Shown here: piece after piece, positions 44,752 to 55,928 of the stretch
Layout of the letters: every line of letters begins with the position of its first letter
Position numbering within the stretch: position 1 is the stretch's first letter
Assembly: GCA_032718475.1 (NCBI GenBank)
Contig: JAUCBJ010007597.1
Span: forward strand, 67,501 to 131,500
Direction: 5' to 3'
Length of the DNA stretch: 64,000 nucleotides
Source of the DNA: Nemertoderma westbladi
Taxonomy: Eukaryota; Xenacoelomorpha; Nemertodermatida; Nemertodermatidae
Notes under the pieces: model-generated
Seen by the model: the letters and a program-made list of their open reading frames with translations, nothing else
Databases searched by the model: none
What the model was told of the DNA's origin: nothing
Position numbers and translations under genes: made by a program

Positions 44752-46533
44752 TTATAAGTGATGTGATATATTAATAGCACCATTACTAGTATCACCTGTT
44801 AAATCAATTAAATCCTCCAAATCAATTAAATTATTTTGCACGCCTAAATTAGAAACGGAATTATTTTGTTCGTTCGAAATAAGATTATTTGAATTATTTT
44901 GCGTATTTGTATTATTTGAATTATTTTGTAAATTTAGATTTAGATTATTTGAATTAGGACTATTCGGATTATTTGTATTTAATTTTAAATTACTACTACT
45001 AGGTAAAATATTTCCTGCAATGAAAGTTTCGTTAGAATTATCCAATACGGTACTATTAATATTAACGTTATCTACTGTATTATTATTACCCCCCCCCCCC
45101 CCCCCCCCCCCCCCGCCTGTACGGTCACACCAGTCTTGGGTCTGTCGTGCGGTCCCTGTAAGTGGGGTATTAATAAACGTTTCCACAGCCCTTGGCTCCT
45201 CGTAAATACTCGAGCCAGTCTCGCTCTCTGACAATCCCATCTGCGCTAGTTCCAGTCTGCGCTTTTGTTTGGCATGATACTGAATAAGCCCCCTTAGGCG
45301 GGCATGCAAATCATCCTGCACACGCTTCCCCGTTGCCTCTCTTTCCAGATCCTCCCGCGCACTCTGGTCGGCTAATTCTGCCTCTCTCGCAACTCTCTCC
45401 AATCGTCTCTCCTCACGCTCTTTTCGCTCGCTCTGCTCTCTCACCTCACGCTCCTCACGCCTATTCTGCTCTCTCACCTCGCGCTCTTTTCGCTCACTCT
45501 GGTCTCTCGCCTCACGCTCTTCACGTCTATCCTGCTCTCTCGCCTTTCGCCCTTCTTGCTCCTTCCTTTCTATCCTCCCTATTTCCTCGCACTCCTTAAA
45601 GCTTCTCGCGACCTTCTCGGCCCTCTCTCTGTTCACTCTAACCAGTTCTTTCTCCTTCTCTAATAACGCACTCCCTTCCTCTAACTGTCTCTCTAGTTCT
45701 CTCTGGTCTAGCTCCGCCAGATCAAGCTGGTACGCTAGATCTATTTCCCTCACCCGTCTTTCTTTTGCGGAGGATGTAGCAGACTTATTGGTCGCGACGG
45801 ACTCCCGTTGCCTTCCCGTCCTACTAACTTTCCCCCGCCTCCCGGAATTTTCTCCGACCGACGAGACCGAATCCTCGGGGTTAACCTCGGATTCGCTCTC
45901 CTGCGGTTTCCTCCAACCCACTAATTTTACTCCCCGGGCATCGACTAAGTATGGCCCTACGTACACTACACTAGGTTCCATACCCCTACATTCCCATAGT
46001 TCGAACAGTTCGCTGGCAACCCCTCTCGCTCTCTCATCGGCTAGTTCTCCCTGCCCAAAACGCATTAGGTAATCAAAATGTCTGTTCGACTCACCTAGCC
46101 GCTTCTTCAACTTCACCTCGTCTATCTTTGCCCCTCCTTTGGCCTCTCTCAGCTGCTTCCGGGTCGCGGCGTAGGCTCGTCGGAGCCGGTCGCTGACCCT
46201 GACGTCCTGGTCGCCGACATCTCCCTTATCCCTCCGGGTCCGGCGTCGTACCGGCGGCCCCACCGTCGCCGTTCCGGTGGGCCGTCCGTCGCCCTCGGCC
46301 TGTGGCTGGCTGGCGACATCGGCACGTCGACCGCCGCTGTGTGTCGACTCGTCTCTCTCCTCTCCCGACTCGTCCTCTCGTTGTAGACGGCCACCCTCCT
46401 CTTGGATTGCCGGATCGCGTGTGGCCGACGAACCCGGCGTCGTGGGTCGGTACCGTTGCGTCGCGGCCTCGCGGATCTTTAGGTCTTTATCATCGTCCGG
46501 GGTCCACGGTGGTGTCGTTTCTCTTTCACTCAT
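44752..46533 (-). CDS. gag-like protein of copy B (593 codons, C-terminally truncated)
   Basis: The ATG at 46533 follows the LTR by about 50 bases, and this start gives the N-terminus missing from copy A. The order is an acidic/Pro-Thr N-terminus (residues 1-100), a region with RVSDRLRRAYAATRKQL, then a long coiled coil rich in Glu-Arg (about 280-430). A poly-Gly run from a 26-base C tract (45089-45114) follows, then an Asn/Ser-rich tail. It leaves homology with copy A at the GAIN motif and stops at 44752-44754 shortly after, where the deletion begins. It lacks the zinc knuckles, so it could not serve as a complete gag. Confidence 0.7.
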   Translation of the reverse strand: MSERETTPPWTPDDDKDLKIREAATQRYRPTTPGSSATRDPAIQEEGGRLQREDESGEERDESTHSGGRRADVASQPQAEGDGRPTGTATVGPPVRRRTRRDKGDVGDQDVRVSDRLRRAYAATRKQLREAKGGAKIDEVKLKKRLGESNRHFDYLMRFGQGELADERARGVASELFELWECRGMEPSVVYVGPYLVDARGVKLVGWRKPQESESEVNPEDSVSSVGENSGRRGKVSRTGRQRESVATNKSATSSAKERRVREIDLAYQLDLAELDQRELERQLEEGSALLEKEKELVRVNRERAEKVARSFKECEEIGRIERKEQEGRKAREQDRREEREARDQSERKEREVREQNRREEREVREQSERKEREERRLERVAREAELADQSAREDLEREATGKRVQDDLHARLRGLIQYHAKQKRRLELAQMGLSESETGSSIYEEPRAVETFINTPLTGTARQTQDWCDRTGGGGGGGGGGNNNTVDNVNINSTVLDNSNETFIAGNILPSSSNLKLNTNNPNSPNSNNLNLNLQNNSNNTNTQNNSNNLISNEQNNSVSNLGVQNNLIDLEDLIDLTGDTSNGAINISHHL

Positions 46534-46585
46534 CTTTGTCTGGCTGACTTGTCAGTTCTAGCAGGCAACAATCGGATCTTATTAC

Positions 46586-47167
46586 TGTGACGGGATCCAC
46601 CGAGGATCCTGGTTTATCCGGTTATCTGACTTACCCGTACCCCGCCGTATGTGTATGAAAAGAGTTCTAGATTGTTGAGAGTTATTCCGACTTTGTTGTA
46701 AGATGATATATATAAAATGTAGAATTAACAAGTGAAGTATAAGCACGATTGTAGAATATAATTGTACCGGTAAAGCTGAATTATGGATGACGGCAGTGGA
46801 CGGTAATAAGAGTTCCCGTTCTACCCTAACTAAAACTGACTGACTAAGTGAATGAAATTGGCACAAGAACCGGTAATATATTGCACTGGTTGGCCGTGTT
46901 ACATTACTCAGCCGATGCCTTCCCCCCATTGGCTATTAACTCACTTCTCACCCTCCCATTTCCCTGGGAGTGCTTCCCCCCCGCTGCTGTCTCTCTCTCC
47001 CTCCCGGAGGTGTAACCTCTGACCTCCTTTGTGTGTGGGTCCTTTGGGGTTTGTCGCCCCATTTTATTGGGGTGACACGAGGTTGATTGGTGATCAACCT
47101 CGTGCTTCCAATATTGCTTAAAACCAACTTTGTGTGGGCCTGGTTAGCGGAATTGAATACGCTAACA
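46586..47167 (-). repeat. 5' LTR of BEL/Pao-like copy B
   Basis: The ends TGTTAGCG...GTCACA match the LTR at 4800-5365. The CACGAGGTTGAT / ATCAACCTCGTG hairpin (47076-47104) is kept with a different loop. No tRNA-complementary primer site starting TGG is visible right after the LTR. Confidence 0.8.
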
Positions 47168-47380
47168 ATAGCCATTGTACAGTTGTATGTTAGCCTGATA
47201 GTAGGTATGTACCGGTACTGTATTGTAGCTGAATAGCATTGCCTGAATAATCTGAATACAGTACAACTTGATAGGCTGTGTTGTATTTGTATGTATATAC
47301 AGATATATGGTACCAAGCTCCGTTTGACTATTGTGTATTGATTTATAGAGTCATTTATTATTTCGCAGCATTACTGCATT

Positions 47381-49300
47381 ATGACTGATAAGGATGGAAG
47401 AAAAGAATGCCCTAAAAGGCAAAGGGAACCTTATGTTCCTTTTGGATTTGGTAAGGGGAATTCAGCAGTCGAAGAAGAGAGTGAGTTGATGAGCGATGAG
47501 ATGAGTAGTGAGTCTGAGGGAGAGGTGGCACAGGATAGTGAACAAGAACATTTCAGTGACAGTGATAGGCCTAGTGATGGAGATGGCGACGAAAGTGTAA
47601 GCCTACCGGTACCAAACGATGAAGTACCAGTAGACAAAGATTCTTCTGGTCCTGGTACTAGTACCGGTAGTCTTGGTGGGCCTTTTGATATAACGAACTG
47701 TGGTGAGGGTGATGATGTTTATCTCTCTCGGCACAAAAATAAACGAAATTCAGAGCGGATAATCTGGTCCAAATCGCCTTCACCAGTAACAAAAACACCG
47801 GATTGTAATATTATACGGGGTACACCAGGGCTCACAAGATATGCCAGAACATCTAGTGTGGACCTCGTAAGTACTTTCATGTTGTTCTTTACTTCGGCAA
47901 TGATGTCTGTCATTGTAAAGTACACGAATATGGAGGCATCTCGTAGAGAATTTCCCAAGTGGACTACATTACATTTGGAAGAACTCCAGGCTTACATAGG
48001 GTTACTCATTCTTGCCGGAGTCTACAGATCAGCTGATGAAGCCATGTCCCAGTTATGGTCTGCAGTTTCAGGTAGGGCCATTTTTCCTACCACAATGTCT
48101 CTAGAGCGCTTTGCTGCAATAAATAGCGTTTTACGTTTTGACGATAAGACGAAACGCCGCCGAGAATGTGACAAGTTTGCAGCTATACGCGATTTGTGGA
48201 CCCTATTTGTAAATACTCTCCCAAAGGCGCTAGTCCCGAGTGATAACCTGTATATCGATGAGCAACTTGTCTCATTTCGTGGTAGGTGTTCTTTCAAACA
48301 ATATATGCCAATGAAACCTGCGAAATATGGAATAAAGTTCGGGGTACTGACTACACCAGTAAGTGTTGGGAATTATATATATAATATCCAACCTTATATA
48401 GGAAGAGAGAGCGATACTCCAGAGGTAGGCCAGGGTAAACGGGTTGTATTGCAGTTATCCGAAGGTTTAAGAGGCCGTAACATTACTATGGACAACTTTT
48501 ATACATCATTTGATCTTGCCAAATCACTGCTAAAACAGAAACAAACCTTAGTTGGAACAATAAGGAAAAACAAACCTGAGCTCCCTGAGGAGTTTGTAGT
48601 TGTGAAAGATCGTGTCCCACTTAGTTCCATTTTTGGCCATACTAAGGATGTAACCATTGTATCTTATTGTCCCAAAAAGGGTAAAACAGTCACCCTTATG
48701 AGCACCATGCATCTAGATGCTTGTGTTAGTAGTAATCGAGTTGATAAGAAACCAGACATTATTCTTGACTATAATAAGTATAAGGGCGGTGTTGATGCCG
48801 TTGATAAATGTTTATCGACATACACGGTGAAAAGAATGACTAAGCGTTGGCCAGTTGTTGTATTTGCGAATATACTCGATATTTCTGCCTACAATTCATT
48901 TTGTGTTTGGTTGGATTTGTTCCCTGAATGGAATGACAAGCAGAAGATGCGGAGGAGACGTTTATTCCTAGAACACCTTGGGCGAGAACTTGTTACACCT
49001 CATATAGAATCCCGAGCAGTTCTTCCCCGGTCTGCACAGCACAAGCCGCCACCCTGGTTAGAGACATTCAAGGGACATCATCATCTCCTTCAACAGACAG
49101 TCAATGTCCAACTGTTTCTGATTCAATCGCAGATTCCAGGAAGTCAAAGAAACGGCGCTGCGAGGAATGTCATCGTGAGGACGACGTGAAATCGTCAATG
49201 AGTTGCTGCAAATGCCATAAATGTATATGTGTGAGGCACGCATATTCAGTTTGTTACAACTGCAAACCATAAGGATTGACTCGTATATTTGCCTACTACA
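47381..49300 (+). pseudogene. piggyBac-type transposase, one frameshift before the zinc domain
   Basis: A 602-codon frame starts at ATG 47381, preceded by a TTTCGCAG acceptor-like site. Residues 1-100 are acidic and disordered. The DDE_Tnp_1_7 core spans about 160-530, with the three expected aspartates visible: D293 (LYIDEQLVSFRG), D371 (TMDNFYTS) and D472 (YKGGVDAVD). The Cys-rich C-terminal domain (RCEECHRED, CCKCHKCICVRH, CYNCK, ending at about 49271) is intact but lies in another frame. That frame is open upstream to about 49042, so a one-base change near 49040-49055 (a C-rich site) disconnects it. Known: piggyBac cuts and pastes at TTAA, and the Cys-rich domain helps bind the ends. I found no convincing TIRs. 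Confidence 0.85.
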
Positions 49301-50245
49301 CTATAGGCCTACAATATATCTATTGTTATTCTGCAAATATAATCTTTCTATCTGTACCTACACTACATTTATTACCGGTATGTATATTGTATATTGGACT
49401 ATTATGTAGGGTAATACATTCCTGGGGCCTATATTTTACTGTATATAATACTTAATATATTGTATTATCCCATGTTTTATTATATTTGTGATTGCTTTGA
49501 ATGTACGGGCCCAGGTCACCCTAAATTCCTTACTACAACTCCAGTTTTATTATATTTCATGTTTCTCTATGTACTGTAAGTTGCATGTATCAGTATTTGC
49601 CTATATATTATCTGAATACTACTATTGTCTTATTGTCTATATAGATATATATATAACACACTGTTTTAGATAAATGATGCAGTTTTTTTGAAAACCTAAA
49701 TTTGCCTGACACCAGACTAAATGATTATACCTGCATGGCACGTGACAAAACTTACAGATGGTCTATCTACTATACAATACAACGAGTTTACCAAGTTTGG
49801 TGCGATTTCGGCAAGCCATTATGGATAAATTGACATTTAAATATTTGACAGACACTCGAACTGACAAACAGACAGACATACACTACTTGGCACTCATGGA
49901 ATAACTAAACATGAACTAAACTGATAACTAAACATGGTTCACACAAGGTAATTACCTAGACTTATCATACATTTGTTATTGAAATTATGGTAAATTAGTG
50001 TTGGGTATTATAGTACCCCAAGCACTGTAGATGTGTATTGAAACGAACAATGCAGGAAGGTTAATGGACTTACAGTAGGAAATGTTAAACCTTTTCTTGT
50101 AATGTTTATATTAGTCATTATATTATATATTTATAGATATGTACATTCTATATGTATATTGATATTCTATATTTTATTATATTAGTATAATATAAATTAT
50201 TTGTTATAGAATATTAATGGCATTAGAAAATATGTAAATATAATA
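49280..50245. other. AT-rich non-coding stretch
   Basis: Follows the piggyBac gene. No TIR, repeat or coding frame could be supported. Confidence 0.45.
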
Positions 50246-51015
50246 TCACTACGCGTTTCAATAATTTATTTTTTTAGGTGAACCTACAGTAAAACAAATA
50301 AGTATGCAATGCAGTATGTGGGGCGAGCCACGAAAGTTATCGAGCTTAGCAGAAGGGTACCATCTCAAACTCATGTTGTCTGTCGGTCAGTCTAATCTTT
50401 TGACGCTTATATCTCAGCAATGGATTGGTAATTTTTTTTTGAATTTTTGTATGTGTGTTTAGTAGACAAAATTTTTAGAATGTTTAGATAATTTTGATGT
50501 AGCATAATAAAAAATCAGGGCTGACCACAGTGACCATGCCAAAACACAAGTTATGTGACAACAGTAATTGTATGATAAAACTTTGATAATGTTTTTAATA
50601 TGTACGTTTCAGGGAATGGCTGCTCATAGGCAGATCGTCGATCTGCGCACTCTAACTCAGCGGAGGACGTTGATGGAGGGAAGGTTCCTCGAAACAAGGA
50701 TCATGCACATAGTAACACCGGCGAAGAGATTTAACACTAAAACCACCAAGGAGGGAGGATATTCCAAAAAGCCAAAGTTGGAATATAATACAATGATATA
50801 TTTAATGTAAGTATTTCATTCCATATAATAATTGTTATTGATTTAAATGTATGTAAACTAACAGGATGTCCAACAGACAGTTTTAGGAAATTATGCTTGA
50901 GTCGGATTTCAAAATACTCTTATCGGTAGATTTTTTTAATTAAAAGTAGGACTATGCTTTATTTCCGGGTGTATATACTAAATTATGTTCATTTGTGTGA
51001 GTTCAGTATGTTTTG
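50246..51015 (+). repeat. inverted pair, right arm (contains exon-like segment)
   Basis: Inverse copy of 43651-44441. It includes the acceptor TACGTTTCAG, an open segment with HRQIVDLRTLTQRRTLMEG (about 50613-50804) and the donor GTAAGTATT. Both copies keep the splice signals and the frame. Confidence 0.8.
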
Positions 51016-51097
51016 GTAACAAAATATTTTATATGTTTTCGTTTATGAACAAAATTGTATTTTATACTATATAGCACATTGACTGATTTCCGTTATT

Positions 51098-53461
51098 GGC
51101 TCATTCCATGAAAAGGTCAACCTCCCCACTAATTTCTAAAATTGAGATGTAGCTTTGAATTTATATTTATTTTAGGTCAAAATTTATCGTACTTCATGAA
51201 TTCAGTGCTAAAAATTGTATCAACACAGGTGGTTTATCAAAAATAGTCGAATTACAAATTATGCACCTGCTCTGCACAAAATGTGATTAAAAGTGTGCAA
51301 ATGTTTCGTTTCCTGTAGGCACTTCCTATGACCAATAAATTAACATTTCTGAGCATGTACCAAATCAAAAACAAACCCATTTTCAATTTTTTTTGGTTTC
51401 ATTTAATTTCACCAGTGTTTCATTCCTCTGTAATGAAATCGATAAAGTTAATCATGTGATGTCCCATACTTTACCTAAAATAGTGAAATTTTTAGTTTAT
51501 TCACAGAGATGTAACTCAGCCTAATCACCCAGTGGAATGCAAAGCACGTTTGTGTTGCGTCATCGTATAAAACAATTAGTTTCATCTTCACTCCCTCAGA
51601 AATATCATGACGGCCAATTGAAAATTGTCCCATACTTTACCATCAAAATGGCGATTATATTAGTGCACTGTATTAATGTAATATGTGAAGCCATGAGTGT
51701 TATAATACTCTAAGGTCATAGTCGGCCGTAAGAATAGGAGTCTATATTTGAACTGAGAATCATTCCTCAGTCAAGAAATCCTTGGGTTTATGCATGTAAA
51801 GTCCCATACTTTACCAAAAAATAGTGAAATTTTTAATTATACACAGAGAAGTAGTCTAACTCAGCCCAATCACCCAGTGGAATGCAAAGCACGTTTGTGT
51901 TGCGTCATCGTATAAAACAATTAGTTTCATCTTCACTCCCTCAGAAATATCATGACGGCCAATTGAAAATTGTCCCATACTTTACCATCAAAATGGCGAT
52001 TATATTAGTGCACTGTATTAATGTAATATGTGAAGCCATGAGTGTTATAATACTCTAAGGTCATAGTCGGCCGTAAGAATAGGAGTCTATATTTTAACTG
52101 AGAATCATTCCTCAGTCAAGAAATCTTTGGGTTTATGCATGTAAAGTCCCATTCTTTACCAAAAAATAGTCAAATTTTTAATTTATACACAGAGAAGTAG
52201 TCTAACTCAGCCCAATCACCCAGTGGAATGCAAAGCACGTTTGTGTTGCGTCATATTAAGAAACAATTACCTGTAGTTTCATAATCTACTCCCTCAGAAA
52301 CATCATGACGGCCAATTGAAAATTGTCCCATACTTTACCATTATAATGGCGATTACATTTTAGTGCACTGTATTAATGTAATATATGAAACCTGGAGGGC
52401 AGGAGTGTTATAATGCTTTAGGGTGATAGTAGGGGAAGCATAGAAGTATGTATTTGAACTAAGAATCATTCCTCAGTTAACTAATCTTTGAGTTTATGCA
52501 TGTAAAGTCCCGTACTTTACAACAAATTTCAAAAAATTTAGTTTTTTAGCAGATAAGAAGATCGGTAAGTACAGTAATTGATACATTTTCAGAAAAATGG
52601 AAAGAATTTCTAAACTTTTTACAGACTACATGTGTACCAAGTTTGGTTATACAGTATTTCATCAATGATTGGCAGACTCATTTCGGTTTTTATCAAAATT
52701 TTGAAACTATCGGTGCCTACAGACAGACTGTCTGATATGTGACCTTTGATTCCTTAAACTTCAGATTCTTTCCAAACTTTTGACAGACTTCATACGTACC
52801 AGGTTTGGTTTAATTTCATCTAAAACTGACCGAGTTATACAGTATTAGCGATCACAAATTAGACAGATGACATACAACTCCTAAGGGCACCCATATGCTA
52901 AGACTTCGGGTCAATTTGTGGGCCGCCCCACATTTTGTATCCATATCTTGGTTGGAAATACTTAGTTGCACTTTATTATCACTAATTATCCAGAAATTAC
53001 TGTTAGGTTAAGTGTAAGAGACCATTTTGACCATAAAATTCGTACAGGTCCCGTACTTTACCTAGCAATGTCCCATACTTTACCACACAAACCACACTGT
53101 AAAAAATTAGCAATGCAGCAATTCGTCTTATATTTATATTTCTATTTATGCTTAATAATACAGCTTTATCCTAAACATCAACTCAACACCGTACCTGCGC
53201 ACAATTCGCTAAATTTTAGAATTGAAATCATAAAATAAAAAAAACCATTTCGTACGAATCCGTACTTTACCTTAATTGGACAAGCTGGCGTTTTCTCAAA
53301 AGTGACTAAGTCCCGCCATAAGCTTCGCGAAATCAAAGCTGATATTCGAAAGTTCAATCCAAGTACAATTTTGTGCACATATGTGCTGTGGATAACATTG
53401 TACAGGCAATCAAAGTTCAAAATTGTGTACGAATGTCCCGTACTTTACTTTGGAATGAGCC
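51098..53461. mobile_element. 2.4-kb TIR element built around GTCCCATACTTTACC repeats
   Basis: An 11-bp inverted repeat, GGCTCATTCCA, bounds it (51098-51108 and 53451-53461). Both outer sides carry TATT (51094-51097, 53462-53465), a possible 4-bp TSD. Inside there is no gene. The word GTCCC(A/G)TACTTTACC recurs about ten times. A non-autonomous DNA transposon is the simplest reading. Confidence 0.55.
51450..52520. repeat. three tandem ~345-bp units
   Basis: Each unit carries CCCAGTGGAATGCAAAGCACG, a GACGGCCAATTGAAAATTG word, TAGTGCACTGTATTAATG and CTGAGAATCATTCCTCAG in the same order. The last unit is the most diverged. Confidence 0.85.
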
Positions 53462-53513
53462 TATTATGTCTTTAATGTTGAACTTTCACTTCAATTAATT
53501 TATATGGTTTTAG

Positions 53514-53786
53514 GGATTTGTCGACAGCGCAAACGTTCGCTGTAATAAACCATGGGAACGCCGATAGTAATAGATTTTTATCTATGGTATCGGGAAGGTA
53601 GTGGAGATCTGGGAGCCGACCTACCGCGGGAACAAATCCCAGGGAGTCATCCCCTTGGTTGAAGCGAACAGCCCTAGTACTATTGCGATAGCACAAATGG
53701 TGGTATGTCCGCCAAAGGAGATATCTCTTCATTCAGAAGAAGTCTCGGGATTTAACATAAATGTCCCGCATTTACAACTGCAAGGG
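53514..53786 (+). pseudogene. exon-like segment with one frame change
   Basis: Bounded by an acceptor (GGTTTTAG) and a donor (GTAAGTTC). The first 90 bases read LSTAQTFAVINHGNADSNRF. A frame change near 53600 then leads into VVEIWEPTYRGNKSQGVIPL and PPKEISLHSEEVSGFNI up to the donor. A minus-strand frame over the same bases (53732-53472) is also open and cannot be excluded. No family recognised. Confidence 0.35.
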
Positions 53787-54292
53787 GTAAGTTCAAGAAC
53801 GAAGTAGTTTAGTTAATTATAGTATTACATTCGGTATATAATCGTTATTTTACCATATGTATTAAGATAAAGGAGGAAAACTGGACGCAATAGAAATTCA
53901 TCCCTCTCCACGGGAAATTGGACGCAAATAACAGATGAATACTCTCAAAAATAAAACTGTTACCTGTTCTATTGAGTTTAGTTTATTGTTTTGGTTAAAA
54001 TAGTGCCACAGTAACCTGCCCCTTTCCCTACACTGAGAACTTATAATTGATGCGGGATATTAATCCAGTTTGTCGATCGGTCATGCCCTATCAAAATTAT
54101 TTAGAAAAACGTGACATGTATAATTTTAATAAATTGATTCTCCAATCCTTTCCTTTCCAGAATCCACTAGTCCCCGTGCGTTCAAGAAAAGCTTTTGGAA
54201 AATTAAATGATTGTCTTCAATTTCCTATTATTAAAACTACATTATATATATTCGGGAGTAATAATTTTAGGACTAAATACCCATTTCTTCAA

Positions 54293-54820
54293 TTAAAATA
54301 TCGAGAATTGAATGATATTTTCATCGGATCGTTCGGATTGACCAACAGTCTCCTGGATAGATCTGCGGAGTGCAGTGCCCATATATTTACTGAGTTTGTC
54401 GATTGCAGACATAGTGAGTCTATGAGGCCCACCACCAACTGGCCTATTATCCTCTGGAAGTTTCCCTTTGGTAATCAAAGACTTCCTTAAATCGCGTAAT
54501 GAACGACCCAGCTGCTTTTGATAATGGTTAATGCAATCTATCTTGGTAACCCGGTTACACGTTTCTACATTATCAGCATTATTGTGATCAATCCAGTGTG
54601 TTTTACCGCTATCAGAAAGATCGAATTTATCTTTATCAGTAGAGTTCATCTTCCCATACTCAGTACATCCGGAACACACACCATATATATTCCACACATC
54701 ATTGTATGTGCTGGAATCACCATCACACACCATTTGGGTAAACTTCAATCCATGGTCAGTGCTCAGTAGTTGATCCTTGGAACGTTGAAATATTTCTTTT
54801 CCAATACTGGATTCTATCAC
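54293..54820 (-). pseudogene. Mutator-like transposase, C-terminal half
   Basis: The minus frame begins at the LTR junction (54820) with SSIGKEIFQRSKDQL, then MVCDGDSSTYNDVWNIYG carrying a probable catalytic Asp. After an insert it continues with KIDCINHYQKQLGRSLRDL and GGGPHRLTMSAIDKLSKYMG. This is the pattern of the Mutator-like transposase domain common in invertebrates. The BEL/Pao LTR next to it interrupts the gene, and homology also ends before the stop at 54293. It is not the missing half of the plus-strand copy at 57.4 kb, because both contain the I...(L/I)FQ(K/R)S segment. Confidence 0.7.
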
Positions 54821-55283
54821 TGTGATGGGATCGGTCAACCCCGATTTATCCTTTTGGGTTTTCTACCTTACGCGTCCCCGCCGTGTATGAAAAGAGTTTG
54901 TTGCAATGAGAGTCCCGATGTTGTTGATAGGCATATGTATAAATAATAAATAGAACATAGACACAGAAGATAGGTGAATGATATACCGGTAATGTATTAC
55001 ATGTGATGGCGGTAGCGGACGGTGATAGAAGTTCCCGCTCCACCCTAACTGCACTGACTAGCTGAACTGAATGAATAACACGGTTACCGGTAATATATAT
55101 ATTGCACGGTTGGCCATGTGGTGTTACTCAGTCGATGCTTCCCCCCTATTGGCTGATAACCTAATTGTCGCCCTTTCACCTCCCTTGGAGTGTTTCCCTT
55201 CGGTGCTGTTATTCCCTCTCTCTCAGGGGTGTAACCCCTGACCCCTATTGTGTGTGTGTTCTCTGGGGTTTTCTGGGGTTTAT
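54821..55283 (-). repeat. BEL/Pao-like LTR, copy C, truncated
   Basis: It begins TGTGATGGGATC and shares the CGCGTCCCCGCCGTGTATGA segment with copies A and B, and the CTCCCTTGGAGTGTTTCCC region with copy B. Homology stops in the CTCTGGGGTTT word at about 55283, where the dispersed ATATGGGTACCATTAACGAG repeat starts. It is inserted in a Mutator-like gene. Confidence 0.75.
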
Positions 55284-55284
55284 A

Positions 55285-55925
55285 TGGGTACCATTAACGA
55301 GTTGTGGGGGCGAGCTACGATGAAGTAAGGTTATTGTATTTATAATATTACTATTTTAATTTGATTATTTTACTTAAGGGGGGGGGGGGGGGGGGGTAGC
55401 ATCGTTTTTGAAAAAAAAATGATTTTCGTTTTTTTTATTGATTATTGTCCAAAATTTTATGGGGAACCCGAATCTGCAATCCGTTTTACAAAATTTTGCT
55501 TAGTTATTGAGATAGCACTATTTATATTACTGGAGTTTGGAAGAAGATCCGCATTTTTTAAACAATTTTCGACTTTACAAAAATTCAACATACAGTATGG
55601 AGCTCCTGGGTTGTGCACCGTTAGGTCCAAGTACTGGTAGGTTCCGTATCTTTGTTTGCTAAATTTGGGTCATTGGCGGATTCACCGCCTGGCCCGATCG
55701 ATAGACATTGGCATTACAATACTAATGCCACTGGATCTAAATTTTGACCCGAAGATTCAGATATAGATCCAAAGTTAGCAAATAAAGAAATGGACCTAAC
55801 TCGACTTTGACCTAACGCTACATACTACCGTACCAGCTCTTATTCTTCATGGCGGGAAATTTGAACTACTGTAGTATTCATGGGGTTTGCTATATACAAA
55901 TTGTATTCAGTTGTTCTACCGGTAC
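55285..55925. other. non-coding stretch with poly-G tract
   Basis: Starts with the dispersed TATGGGTACCATTAACGAG repeat, then a G run at about 55378-55396. The frame at 55419-55640 is not supported by motifs. Confidence 0.45.
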
Positions 55926-55928
55926 CTA

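Larger units (their letters stand above)
44618..47167 (-). mobile_element. BEL/Pao-like LTR element, copy B, internally deleted
   Basis: Minus-strand order: a 5' LTR (47167-46586), a short leader, gag (46533-44752), then directly a 40-codon scrap of RNase H (about 44743-44618). The gag C-terminus, protease, RT and integrase and the 3' LTR are gone. It is the sister of copy A. It lies just upstream of the piggyBac gene in divergent orientation. Confidence 0.8.

Noticed and set aside
45020-46561. Plus-strand frames antisense to gag copy B
   Set aside because: They are shadows of the 593-codon gag frame caused by biased codons.
46551-46585. tRNA primer-binding site after the copy B LTR
   Set aside because: The leader begins GTAATAAGATCC with no TGG start, and no tRNA 3'-end complement could be recognised by eye.
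54047-54490. 147-codon plus-strand frame
   Set aside because: It overlaps antisense to the Mutator-like C-terminal half, which has clear family motifs. No support for the plus frame.
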